This document shows positions 7,447 to 15,270 of a DNA stretch of 18,407 bases, piece after piece; position 1 is the stretch's first letter; every line of letters starts with the position of its first letter. The translations under genes and the position numbers were made by a program. The stretch is taken from contig MCBC01000143.1 of assembly GCA_001723855.1 (NCBI GenBank), forward strand, positions 1 to 18,407, given 5' to 3'. The DNA is from Candidatus Altarchaeales archaeon WOR_SM1_86-2 (GTDB taxonomy: Archaea; Altiarchaeota; Altiarchaeia; IMC4; MCBC01). Under the pieces are notes generated by a model that saw nothing but the letters and a program-made list of their open reading frames with translations, was not told the origin of the DNA and did not search any database.

Positions 7447-8504
7447 ATTATCTCCTTTATAGCATTTATGAGTTTTTCATTATCTTCCCTTGTCCTAACA
7501 CAAATCCGGACATAATTTTCATTCAAACCCCTGAAATTCGAGCAGTCCCTTATAAGGATGCCCCTCTCAAGAAGTTTCATTTTCATCTCATGCGATCTTA
7601 AGCCCGTGTCTTTTATATTAATCAAAAAGAAGTTTGCATCGGAAGGATAAATACGTATTCCGGGGATAACAGACAATTTTTTAAATAAATTTTGTTTCTC
7701 TCCCCCCATCAAATCCTTTGAATCTCTTATATACTCTTCATCCTTTAAACTTTCAATTGCCGCAATCTGTGCCAGGCTGTTAACATTCCATACGAGTTTT
7801 AAGTCAGACAATCTTTTAATTAAATTTTTATTCCCAATACCATATCCAACTCTAAGTCCCGCTAACCCAAAAAACTTTGTCATTGAACGCAGAATGAATA
7901 GATTTTTGTATTTTTCAACCTCTTCTGCTAATGAATTTTGTTTCGAGAATTCAATGAATGCTTCGTCAAGAAAAATGTGAGTTTGCGGATTTTCTTTTAC
8001 AATTTTTTGCACATCTTCCTTTGAAATTAACTTGCCTGTTGGATTATTTGGCGAGCATAAAAAAATGATTCTTGTGTTGTTGTTAACTTTATTAAGAATT
8101 TCATCAACACCAATTTTGAAATTATCATAGGGGTTTAACCCCACATATTCTATTTTTCCGCCGAATAATTTTGCGTTTGCCCCATATTCAGAAAATGACG
8201 GGACCGTGATTAAAACTCCATCCCCCCTATTAAGGAAAACTTCACAGAACAATCTTATGATTTCGGCAGAACCGTTTCCAGCGATTATGTTTTCTGGATT
8301 TATATTATTATACCTCGCAAGTTCCTTTCGCAGTTCCGTGCAGTCGGAGTCGGGATACTGTGAAATTTTATTCAAATTATTTGTTACTGCCTGCAGTGTT
8401 TTTTTTGAAACTCCATAAGGATTTAGATTGGATGCAAAATCCATTACATTTTTGTATTTGCGGGCGTCATCGCCGTGGGTGGTCATTTTTATTTTAATTT
8501 TCAT
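7443..8504 (-). CDS. cobD: L-threonine-O-3-phosphate decarboxylase
   Basis: PLP enzyme that makes (R)-1-amino-2-propanol O-2-phosphate for the cobalamin side arm. It has class I/II aminotransferase features: GNGSAEIIRLF (76-86), NPTG (154-157), the FLDEAFIEF Asp that contacts the PLP pyridine, and Lys210 in RSMTKFFGLAGLRVGYG as the Schiff-base residue. It belongs with histidinol-phosphate aminotransferases. The HGDDARKY start and SNLNPYG segment, with the operon, favour CobD over HisC. At 353 residues it is normal length. The start is an ATGA overlap with the upstream gene's stop. A second ATG six codons in (MTTHGDD) is a possible alternative. Confidence 0.88.
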   Translation of the reverse strand: MKIKIKMTTHGDDARKYKNVMDFASNLNPYGVSKKTLQAVTNNLNKISQYPDSDCTELRKELARYNNINPENIIAGNGSAEIIRLFCEVFLNRGDGVLITVPSFSEYGANAKLFGGKIEYVGLNPYDNFKIGVDEILNKVNNNTRIIFLCSPNNPTGKLISKEDVQKIVKENPQTHIFLDEAFIEFSKQNSLAEEVEKYKNLFILRSMTKFFGLAGLRVGYGIGNKNLIKRLSDLKLVWNVNSLAQIAAIESLKDEEYIRDSKDLMGGEKQNLFKKLSVIPGIRIYPSDANFFLINIKDTGLRSHEMKMKLLERGILIRDCSNFRGLNENYVRICVRTREDNEKLINAIKEII

Positions 8505-9211
8505 CTATAAGCCTTGTATGTGTATGGGTCTATATTCTCTCTGATATATCTCCGGACAGCGTCATTCATTCTCTTCTCCGCATCGTCGCGGTTTATCTCG
8601 GCTGAGTATTCCGTCGGCCATATACCCTCTGCCCTACCGAACACCTCCCGGGCTTTGTTAAATGCCTGCGTCAATTTCTCGGAAAAGTTTTCGTAATTCT
8701 TGATAACCTCCTCGTAGTTTTTTGTCAGTACAACCATCAACGCCGCCTCTATAAGCAATATATACTCCGTGCACATCCTTGGATTTTCTTTCAAGTTCCT
8801 TAACCACCTATTGATGTCTCCGACCTTAATATCTTTAAAAATATCCAGATGTTCGCCCAGCACCGGTTCAATGATCCGGACACCTTCCACGGGATCTGCG
8901 ATCTCTTTTTTCCCGGTGATGCAGGAGAATATGCAGCAGCAGTTATCCTGGCTTGTATTATTCAGTATAAAGTGGCTCTGAACGCCAAAAACTTTAAAAA
9001 ATTGGTGCTGGTTCTGGTGCAAAACCTCAATGTCCCTTGCGATTTTTCTGACCCTTTCAACATCTTTTGCGCGCACTGCCGAGTTATAGGAGCGCAACTT
9101 TCCCACCAGCCCGTCCTGGCACACATGCAGCCCGTATAATGCGGTGCGATACAACTCTAAATAACCTAACATGTATTCGTCTCCCCCCGGTTCTGGTGTT
9201 TTATTTTTCAT
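8501..9211 (-). CDS. Unknown helical protein inside the cobalamin operon
   Basis: I do not recognise this 236-residue protein. It is soluble-looking and mostly helical. It carries a small Cys cluster (CCCIFSC, residues 91-97), several His in HQNQHQFFKVFGVQSH, and a C-terminus rich in charged residues. It sits between btuD (2-base gap) and cobD (4-base overlap), so it is very probably co-translated with corrinoid genes. The first ATG is used here. The ATG at 9172 has GGGGGGAG about nine bases upstream and may be the true start, giving MLGYLELYR. A role in corrinoid binding or in signalling from uptake is possible but rests on context only. Confidence 0.7.
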   Translation of the reverse strand: MKNKTPEPGGDEYMLGYLELYRTALYGLHVCQDGLVGKLRSYNSAVRAKDVERVRKIARDIEVLHQNQHQFFKVFGVQSHFILNNTSQDNCCCIFSCITGKKEIADPVEGVRIIEPVLGEHLDIFKDIKVGDINRWLRNLKENPRMCTEYILLIEAALMVVLTKNYEEVIKNYENFSEKLTQAFNKAREVFGRAEGIWPTEYSAEINRDDAEKRMNDAVRRYIRENIDPYTYKAYR

Positions 9212-9213
9212 AA

Positions 9214-10455
9214 TTATAATTTAAAATTTAAAATATAATTCAAACATTCCTCTGTGCTTTTCACAACAACCGCATTTTCCTTTAATTTATTATAAATTTC
9301 TGTTCCTTCCCCCACGGTAAAATCCCTCTCCTCGATTGGATCTCTCTCTATGATCATGACAGGACATTCTGCTTTTAAACAAGCATTTAAATTTTTCAAA
9401 TTTCCTTTACCAAAGGGTATATTTTCAATAATGACAAGATCTGAATTTTTTATGTATTCCATGTTTTTCTCATAACTTCCGGGGGTTATCGGCGAAAACG
9501 GTGCCTCACTTACTATTTCAATTCCAATGGACTTTGCTGTTTCATAATCGGTATCCAGCACATTGAGAACGCCTGCTGTAACGTAATAGCCGTGATCAAA
9601 AAGAGCATGCATAACCCCTGATGCCGCTCCACCACCGCCAATTACATGAATCTTTTTATCAATTTTATCAATTCCCTTAACATCCCTTTTTGCATCGTGC
9701 GGGATGATATAAATTGAATTAGTTAGCGGATGGCGGTTGATGGATGTCTCTATCCCGAATACTTCTTTTATATTCTCCTTTGTCAAGACGGCTTCTGGCT
9801 TTCCCGCACTTACGATTTTACCTTTGTTAAGCATCAGCAATGAATTGCAGTATTTTGCAGCCAGATTCAGATCATGAAGGATGGAAATAATTGTAATCCC
9901 CTGTGCACTCAATCCCTTGACAATATCAAGAATTGCAATCTGATGACTTATGTCAAGATGTGTGGTTGGCTCGTCAAGAAGCATCACTTCCGGCTCCTGG
10001 GCAAGAGCTCTTGCGATGATAACTTTCTGCTTCTCGCCGCCCGAAAGTTCTGTAATCAATTTGTCTTTAAATCTCCATGTTTCTGTTAGTCGCATTGCAT
10101 TTTCAACGATTTTGAAGTCATTTTCGCCCTCTTTCTGAAATCTCCCGAGATGCGGGGTTCTCCCCATGAGAACAACCTCAAACGCAGTGAAGGGATATGC
10201 TTTAGATTCCTGCGAAACAACCCCGATGGTTTTTGCAATTTCCTTATTGCCAAGGGAATTTATTTCTTTCTCATTGATAAAAATTGTTCCGGCAGAAGGT
10301 GTTAAAATTTTGCTGATTATTTTCAGGAGCGTGGTTTTTCCTGAGCCGTTGGGGCCGATTATCCCAAGAAACTCCCCACCCTCTACCTTGAATGTTATCC
10401 CATCCAGTACATTCGATTCATATCCAAACGATATGTTGTTGATTGATAGTTTCAT
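9214..10455 (-). CDS. btuD: Corrinoid ABC transporter ATPase with C-terminal extension
   Basis: ATP-binding subunit of a BtuCDF/FecE-type importer, acting at the inner face of the membrane. Residues 1-250 form the ATPase: Walker A GPNGSGKT (34-41), the Q-loop in VVSQESKAYPF, signature LSGGEKQ (137-143), Walker B LLDEP (159-163) and the switch His194. VVLMGRTPHLGRF is typical of the vitamin B12/siderophore class. About 150 further residues follow a basic linker. They begin with IHVIGGGGAASG (269-280), a Gly-rich nucleotide-binding-like turn, with later VIIENIPFGKGN and VMIIERDPI. Such tails occur on some archaeal corrinoid ATPases, and I do not know their job. No permease or binding protein lies beside it. 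The start overlaps the SWIM gene stop by 4 bases. Confidence 0.9.
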   Translation of the reverse strand: MKLSINNISFGYESNVLDGITFKVEGGEFLGIIGPNGSGKTTLLKIISKILTPSAGTIFINEKEINSLGNKEIAKTIGVVSQESKAYPFTAFEVVLMGRTPHLGRFQKEGENDFKIVENAMRLTETWRFKDKLITELSGGEKQKVIIARALAQEPEVMLLDEPTTHLDISHQIAILDIVKGLSAQGITIISILHDLNLAAKYCNSLLMLNKGKIVSAGKPEAVLTKENIKEVFGIETSINRHPLTNSIYIIPHDAKRDVKGIDKIDKKIHVIGGGGAASGVMHALFDHGYYVTAGVLNVLDTDYETAKSIGIEIVSEAPFSPITPGSYEKNMEYIKNSDLVIIENIPFGKGNLKNLNACLKAECPVMIIERDPIEERDFTVGEGTEIYNKLKENAVVVKSTEECLNYILNFKL

Positions 10456-12128
10456 TGTGGGTTTTGAATTTCAAATTTCATTACTTCATCTAAAAAAGCA
10501 TGTCTATTGGAATATCTTTCCTTCAATTCTTCAACAATGCCCTGGAACTCTTTGTCAAAGCCCTTTATGCTTTTCATTTTTTCCAGGTAATGCACGATAC
10601 TCTGATAATGGCGCCTTCCCGTTTTGCTGTCTGCAAACGGAACAATTAATTCCTTGTATGCATTGAAATACTCTTCTGAAAACCTGTTTGCAAGTTCTTC
10701 ATGATACCTGCTCAATTCACCGATACTCTTTTCTTCAAGAACATCTTTCAATGCACTATCAAACATTTTTTCGCGCAGGTAAATTTCTATTACCCTGTTC
10801 CTATCTGAAAGAGAACTTATGATTTCAGAGAACAGGTCACCCCATTCTTTTTCAGAGCAAATACCTTTTAATTTTTCATAATATTCCCAGTTGTTCTGCC
10901 AGAAACTTCCCTGAAGGAAAAGTTGTTTTAAATTTTCCTTGTATTTGTCAGGAGAAGTGTTCTCATGGAATTTATTTAAAAATTTCTTGAGATCGCCGGT
11001 TAAATGATCCTTAAACAAGGAAACTCCCTCTTCAGCAACATTTACCGCCCTATCAGTTTTCCCGTCTTTTTCCAATCGTCTGGCATACAAAAGGCAAATC
11101 TCATAATCCCTGCGATAATATTTCTCCCCCAGTTCATAAAATGCTCTATCCTCATCAAGATTGTCTAAAATATAAAATTGTATTAAAATTAACTCTTTTG
11201 CATTATAATATCCGCTCCGTTCTTTTTCAGAATCCTGCAGGTCATCGGGAAGATACTGCTCAAGCATTTTTTTCCAGTATCTTAAATCCTGGGGTGCAGT
11301 GCAGATTTGTTTTAGTGCCGACTCATAATTGTCCCGGAAGTAATCAGGGTCATTTTCAATATATCTGTCAAACAAATATTTGATATATTTTTTCTTGTCT
11401 TCATGTTCAAGATTCATCAGGTTTACGCACTTTGCAAAATTCTCCAGTGCATCGTCAAATTCTATACCATAGTATCCATCGGAGTCATCAACATTATCCA
11501 TATTTTCTGCGATTGCTTCAGATAGTGCCTGATAGACCTTTACTGCATCAAGAAAATTATTTGCCTGTACGTAACGCTCCGCAAGATCCTGTATGTGGGA
11601 AAAATTAACATCTCTGCCGTATTCTATGTACCCATGCCTATCTCCAAGCTCTCTATACAAAAAGTCAATCTCTTTTTTATAGTCATGTATGCTCTTTCCT
11701 TCATCCTCACCTCTCCCTGAGAAATAAATTGAGAATTTGTTCCTTAAATCAGGATCGTTTCCAAATTCATAGATCAAGAATTCTTTCAACTCATCCAGTG
11801 TAACTTTATCTAATATACTGTAGATTTTCTTTTCAATTTTTTCTTTTTTGTCTTTAACTTCATCGGTTTTTTCAGACAGCAGAAGCAGGACTGCTATGAT
11901 GTGCTTACAGTAGCCGCCCCAGTCATAAGGGCAGGTGCAGTCAGCATCAAAGTCCTCTTTGTCGGTTCTTATTGTAACCATGTACTCGTAAGTTCCTGAG
12001 ACGGTTGCAGTGACTTTGTTACCGAATTGCTCTACATCTTCAACTCTATGTTCATTGAAGTAATCCAGGGCGCGTTCAAATGAACTTTCTGTGCATAAAT
12101 TGCGTATTTTTTCAATTGTTGGTTTCAT
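10452..12128 (-). CDS. SWIM zinc-finger protein with long helical-repeat C-terminus
   Basis: The N-terminal part contains a SWIM motif, Cys64-x-Cys66-x7-Cys74-x-His76 (DCTCPYDWGGYCKHI), known in other proteins as a zinc-binding DNA- or protein-interaction module. The remaining 460 or so residues are charged and helical with tandem patterns such as AERYVQANNFLDAVKVYQAL and ARRLEKDGKTDRAVNVAEEG, which look like degenerate TPR/SEL-type repeats. At 558 residues it fits the common family of SWIM proteins with TPR-like tails. The molecular role is unknown. It overlaps the gene before it and btuD after it by 4 bases each, so it probably shares their transcript. Nothing in the protein itself points to cobalamin. 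Confidence 0.82.
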   Translation of the reverse strand: MKPTIEKIRNLCTESSFERALDYFNEHRVEDVEQFGNKVTATVSGTYEYMVTIRTDKEDFDADCTCPYDWGGYCKHIIAVLLLLSEKTDEVKDKKEKIEKKIYSILDKVTLDELKEFLIYEFGNDPDLRNKFSIYFSGRGEDEGKSIHDYKKEIDFLYRELGDRHGYIEYGRDVNFSHIQDLAERYVQANNFLDAVKVYQALSEAIAENMDNVDDSDGYYGIEFDDALENFAKCVNLMNLEHEDKKKYIKYLFDRYIENDPDYFRDNYESALKQICTAPQDLRYWKKMLEQYLPDDLQDSEKERSGYYNAKELILIQFYILDNLDEDRAFYELGEKYYRRDYEICLLYARRLEKDGKTDRAVNVAEEGVSLFKDHLTGDLKKFLNKFHENTSPDKYKENLKQLFLQGSFWQNNWEYYEKLKGICSEKEWGDLFSEIISSLSDRNRVIEIYLREKMFDSALKDVLEEKSIGELSRYHEELANRFSEEYFNAYKELIVPFADSKTGRRHYQSIVHYLEKMKSIKGFDKEFQGIVEELKERYSNRHAFLDEVMKFEIQNPQ

Positions 12129-12601
12129 TTTTTCAGGTTCTTATTTAAATTTTTATCTGCAGGATGCCATTCCATTGGTGCGGGTTTGAATTTCCACTCA
12201 TTTTTAAATGCATACGCCCACTCCAACGCAGTTTTAAAATCCCACTCCTCTTTCTGCAATTTCCTGCAATCCTTCCTGTCCAGCGTGCCATAAACGAAGT
12301 ATTCATTTCCTGCAATTTCCGGGAAATTTTCCCTGCAGATGTCATGGAGAAGTGACTCAAGTTCATGCTTTTTCACAATTATCAACTCACAGTAAGGGCA
12401 AAACCTGCAGGTCTTGTCCAGTGAAATTAACCGATAGGGTTCAATGTGGATCAGCAGCCAGTACTTCCTGATCTTCGTCTTTGTCTCACATTTCGGGCAT
12501 TTTGTAAAAGCCGCATCAATGAATGGATTCAGGAGGAAATAATATCTTTGCTTTAGTTTCTTTCTTGTTTTTGCGGTTTTTTGTTTGTTTGGTGATTTCA
12601 T
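12125..12601 (-). CDS. Unknown zinc-ribbon protein
   Basis: This is a 158-residue protein with a Lys/Arg-rich N-terminus, then YYFLLNPFIDAAFTKCPKC and, about 30 residues later, DKTCRFCPYCELIIVKKHELE. The two CxxC pairs fit one treble-clef or zinc-ribbon site. I recall similar unnamed proteins with this spacing in other prokaryotes but know no function. I start it at the ATG at 12601, seven bases after the upstream CcbP-like gene stop. The frame extends to 12643, but those 14 extra codons lie inside the CcbP-like gene and resemble the shadow frame seen at the same place in another copy. It overlaps the SWIM gene by 4 bases. Confidence 0.72.
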   Translation of the reverse strand: MKSPNKQKTAKTRKKLKQRYYFLLNPFIDAAFTKCPKCETKTKIRKYWLLIHIEPYRLISLDKTCRFCPYCELIIVKKHELESLLHDICRENFPEIAGNEYFVYGTLDRKDCRKLQKEEWDFKTALEWAYAFKNEWKFKPAPMEWHPADKNLNKNLKK

Positions 12602-12608
12602 TTTGGTT

Positions 12609-12956
12609 TTAAAAATAATTATTCCATTCCTGATAATCCTCAATAATCATCTTATTCCTCTCCGACGGATTAACCGGAATTATTTCAGAAAGAGGCACCT
12701 TTGTTTTAATGTCATTCGCTTCTGCAAAACACAGGACTCTTATGTTAACATCGCAGTTTGACGCAAGCCCTGTTATTTCAAATAGTGCATCTCTGCAGTC
12801 CTTTATTTTCGCCTTGAACGGGAATTTGAGGTATTCTTCAGCGTACATGCAGATAGCGGTTAACTGTTCCTCCTGGCCGTAGCAATCTATTGTTGCTGAT
12901 TCGTATCTTTCTTTGCGGGTTTTCAGGTTTTTTAGTTCGTCGTAGGGGTCGGTCAT
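12609..12956 (-). CDS. CcbP-like protein, copy 1
   Basis: This 115-residue protein resembles the small acidic CcbP calcium-binding family first described in cyanobacteria. Shared features are an N-terminal RYESATIDCYG segment, AEEYLKFPFKAKI, a middle strand region, KVPLSEIIPV, and a C-terminal acidic EDYQEWNNYF. Assignment is from recalled pattern, not a search. It is one of three intact near-identical copies in the window, also at 14134-14484 and 15271-15621. It differs in lacking one Tyr in the first residues (DPYDELK against DPYYDELK). It precedes the zinc-ribbon gene by seven bases. A short upstream tail ending AAATCTAAAAA is shared with the other copies. Confidence 0.75.
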   Translation of the reverse strand: MTDPYDELKNLKTRKERYESATIDCYGQEEQLTAICMYAEEYLKFPFKAKIKDCRDALFEITGLASNCDVNIRVLCFAEANDIKTKVPLSEIIPVNPSERNKMIIEDYQEWNNYF

Positions 12957-13053
12957 TTTTTAGATTTTCATTTATTTAACGCTCAGCCACATCCACAAAG
13001 GAACATACCTTACTGTCTTCCTTTTCATCACCCTATATCCTCATCAACCATAA

Positions 13054-14079
13054 TTATTTTTCCTTGAGCGCCAAAACTTTCTTTACTTCCCGTTCAAAAT
13101 CGGACTCTATTGGTTGTATTTTATTATATGCTTCGTACTCAGCCAAAGCTTTTTTATCTGCATGTTCCTTGGATATTGCTCCTTTCCCATCCAGTATCTT
13201 GTATTCGTTAAAACTCAAAAACCGGTTCACACTCTCTGCAAAATCCGCCATGGTAAAAGTCTGCCTGTTTTCAATAAGATTCTCAATATAGTCAAAAAAC
13301 CCGGATATTGTGCGTTCTAGTCTTTTGATTTCATTTTCAGTTAGATAATTTTTTGCGATAACAACATCCGATGGCAGAATTCTGCCTCTCGGTGAATTTT
13401 TCCATGTGGCAAGACCCATGAACGGTTCTTTTCTATCTGCTTTGGCATTAATGATTTCTGCCGCGGTTTGCCCTGTAATTGCAAAATGAAATCTATTTTG
13501 TACTGCTGCAAAAAAATCTTTGGTTATTTGAGACTTCGGATCATAGTCAATACTGCACTCGGCGAAAATATCTGTAATTTGCAGGTAAATTCGTCTCTCG
13601 CTGGCTCTGATTGAACGAACTCTTTCAAGCAATTCTTTGAAATAATCTTTTCCAAAAACCCTCTTGCCTTGTTTGAGCCGTTCATCATCAAGCACAAAAC
13701 CCTTGATAATGTATTCTTTCAACACCTGTGTTGCCCATATACGAAACTGTGTGGCTCGCATGGAATTTACACGATAACCAACAGCAATAATAGCATCAAG
13801 GTTGTAAAACTCAACGGTGCGGGTAATCTCCCTTTTTCCTTCTTTTTGAACTATTAAGAATTCCTTAACAGTTGAAGATTTATCAAGCTCCGCTTCATCA
13901 AATATGTTCTTAAGGTGCATACTCACATTCGGTACTGTTACCTCAAACAGTTCCGCCATCATTTTTTGCGAGAGCCAAAGCGTTTCGTCTTGTAAAAACA
14001 CCTCCATCTTCACATTACCGTCAGGTGTTGTGTAGAGAATTATCTGCTTTTCATTTGATTTTATGCTGTTTTGTTTCAT
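13054..14079 (-). CDS. RhuM-family protein
   Basis: The 341-residue protein matches the virulence-protein RhuM family. It has an N-terminal helix-turn-helix-like section (TLWLSQKMMAELFEVTVPNV, about 33-53), then VEFYNLDAIIAVGYRVNS and ATQFRIWATQVLKEYIIKGF, FGKDYFKELLERVRSIRASERR, and the C-terminal FDYIENLIENRQTFTMADFAE. The length is normal, so it appears complete. RhuM genes are scattered in genomic islands and often sit inside restriction-modification loci. The biochemical activity is unsettled. Here it lies between two CcbP-like copies, 97 bases before copy 1 and 54 after copy 2, which supports an accessory, transferred origin for this stretch. Confidence 0.88.
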   Translation of the reverse strand: MKQNSIKSNEKQIILYTTPDGNVKMEVFLQDETLWLSQKMMAELFEVTVPNVSMHLKNIFDEAELDKSSTVKEFLIVQKEGKREITRTVEFYNLDAIIAVGYRVNSMRATQFRIWATQVLKEYIIKGFVLDDERLKQGKRVFGKDYFKELLERVRSIRASERRIYLQITDIFAECSIDYDPKSQITKDFFAAVQNRFHFAITGQTAAEIINAKADRKEPFMGLATWKNSPRGRILPSDVVIAKNYLTENEIKRLERTISGFFDYIENLIENRQTFTMADFAESVNRFLSFNEYKILDGKGAISKEHADKKALAEYEAYNKIQPIESDFEREVKKVLALKEK

Positions 14080-14133
14080 AATTTATTTTTAAATTTGAAA
14101 TTAAATTAAAATTTTTGGTTCTGGCATATGCTT

Positions 14134-14484
14134 TCAAAAATAATTGTTCCACTCCCGGTAATCTTCAATGATCATCTTGTTCCTCTCTGACGGATCAACC
14201 GGGATTATTTCCAAAAGAGGAACCTTTGTTTTAATGTCATTTGCCTCTGCAAAACACAGGACTCTTGTGTTAATGTCGCAGTTTGATGCAAGTCCTGTTA
14301 TTTCAAATATCGTATTCCCACAGTCCTTTATTTTCGCTTTAAATGGAAATTCAAGGCATTCTTCTGCATACATGCAGATCGCAGTTAACAGTTCATACTC
14401 ATCAGGGCAATCTATTATTGCAAATTCGTATCTTTCTTCACGGGTTTTCAGGTCTTTTAGTTCGTCGTAGTAGGGGTCAGTCAT
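14134..14484 (-). CDS. CcbP-like protein, copy 2
   Basis: This 116-residue copy has FPFKAK at residues 46-51, KVPLLEIIPV at about 87-96 and an acidic/aromatic tail IEDYREWNNYF. It is the most divergent of the three in the 24-33 stretch (IDCPDEYELL). Its ATG overlaps the stop of the upstream 40-residue-repeat gene by 4 bases, so the two are probably translated together. A 14-base direct repeat ATTTTTGGTTCTGG flanks the gene on both sides (14111-14124 and 14492-14505), suggesting movement or duplication of the unit. Calcium binding is inferred from family resemblance only. Confidence 0.76.
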   Translation of the reverse strand: MTDPYYDELKDLKTREERYEFAIIDCPDEYELLTAICMYAEECLEFPFKAKIKDCGNTIFEITGLASNCDINTRVLCFAEANDIKTKVPLLEIIPVDPSERNKMIIEDYREWNNYF

Positions 14485-15227
14485 TTTTTAGATTTTTGGT
14501 TCTGGTATTGGTTTTTTAAATTGATTATAAATTCTTTGACCTCGGGTGTTTTTGCTTTTTCCGGGTCAAGTTGGGTTGTGAGTTTGGATGCGAGTTCGTA
14601 GCTACCGTAACGATGAATCGCTACAACAAACAACTTAATTTTCTCGGCATCTTTTTCTTTCTCTATTTTCTTTCTTAATTTTTCAGCATTCATGCTTCTG
14701 ACTAATTTTTCAGCAACTTCATCACTGCCAAAACCAATCTTCCAGAGAAAACCCCCGATTTTTCCTATATCCTCTTCAGCATCTATTTTATCCTTTAATT
14801 TTTCAGGGTCCAAACTATTACTTAATTTCTTTGCAACTTCGCCATCTCCCTCAAAAATCGCACCAATACACATCCCTATCGTTTTTATATCCTCTTCAGC
14901 ATCTATTTTAACTTTTAATTTCCCAATGTCCATATTTCTGACCAAGTTCTCAACAAACCACCCGCCGCCATAAAAAATCCCTCCTGCATACCCTTCGCAT
15001 GCATAAGCAATCTCTTCAACACACCATGCGATTTCTTTTATATCCTCCTCAGCATCTATTTTATCCCTTAATTTCTCCATATCCAGATTATTGACTAACT
15101 TTTCAGCAAGTTTCATGTCTCTATCGGCAACCCGCCCAATACTCATAGTGATCTTCCCAACATTTTCTTCATTATCTATGTCTTCTTTTAATTTTTTTAT
15201 ATCCTGATTATCACTCTTTGTTTCCAT
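14481..15227 (-). CDS. Protein of five 40-residue KIDAEEDI repeats
   Basis: A protein of about 248 residues made of tandem units. Each unit starts KL(K/R)xKIDAEEDI, continues with a short hydrophobic helix (kIgxcIgxI), and ends xEVAxKLvxxLDpE. Five units are visible with a period of 40 residues. The second is 51 long because of an 11-residue Gly/Tyr-rich insertion (GGIFYGGGW area). Two amphipathic helices per unit suggest an alpha-solenoid scaffold. The C-terminal cap is EKAKTPEVKEFIINLKNQYQ. I know no function for the family. The ATG at 15227 is preferred. The frame extends to 15305, but that part lies within the upstream CcbP-like gene. It is followed by CcbP-like copy 2 with a 4-base overlap. 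Confidence 0.78.
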   Translation of the reverse strand: METKSDNQDIKKLKEDIDNEENVGKITMSIGRVADRDMKLAEKLVNNLDMEKLRDKIDAEEDIKEIAWCVEEIAYACEGYAGGIFYGGGWFVENLVRNMDIGKLKVKIDAEEDIKTIGMCIGAIFEGDGEVAKKLSNSLDPEKLKDKIDAEEDIGKIGGFLWKIGFGSDEVAEKLVRSMNAEKLRKKIEKEKDAEKIKLFVVAIHRYGSYELASKLTTQLDPEKAKTPEVKEFIINLKNQYQNQKSKK

Positions 15228-15270
15228 TTTGAAATTTTTTGTGGTTACTTTTATCCCCGGTATTGTTCTT

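Noticed and set aside
7100..10500. Possible cobalamin riboswitch before the corrinoid genes
   Set aside because: Genes are packed with overlaps or gaps of a few bases, leaving no leader long enough, and no B12-box-like sequence was recognised.
12972..13028. Short minus-strand frame MKRKTVRYVPLWMWLSVK between RhuM and CcbP-like copy 1
   Set aside because: Only 18 codons. It may be a gene remnant, since its composition looks coding-like, but nothing supports a real protein.
14600..15200. Regularly spaced repeats that could suggest a CRISPR array
   Set aside because: The periodicity is about 120 bases, is imperfect and lies in frame with a protein of 40-residue repeats. It is a coding repeat.
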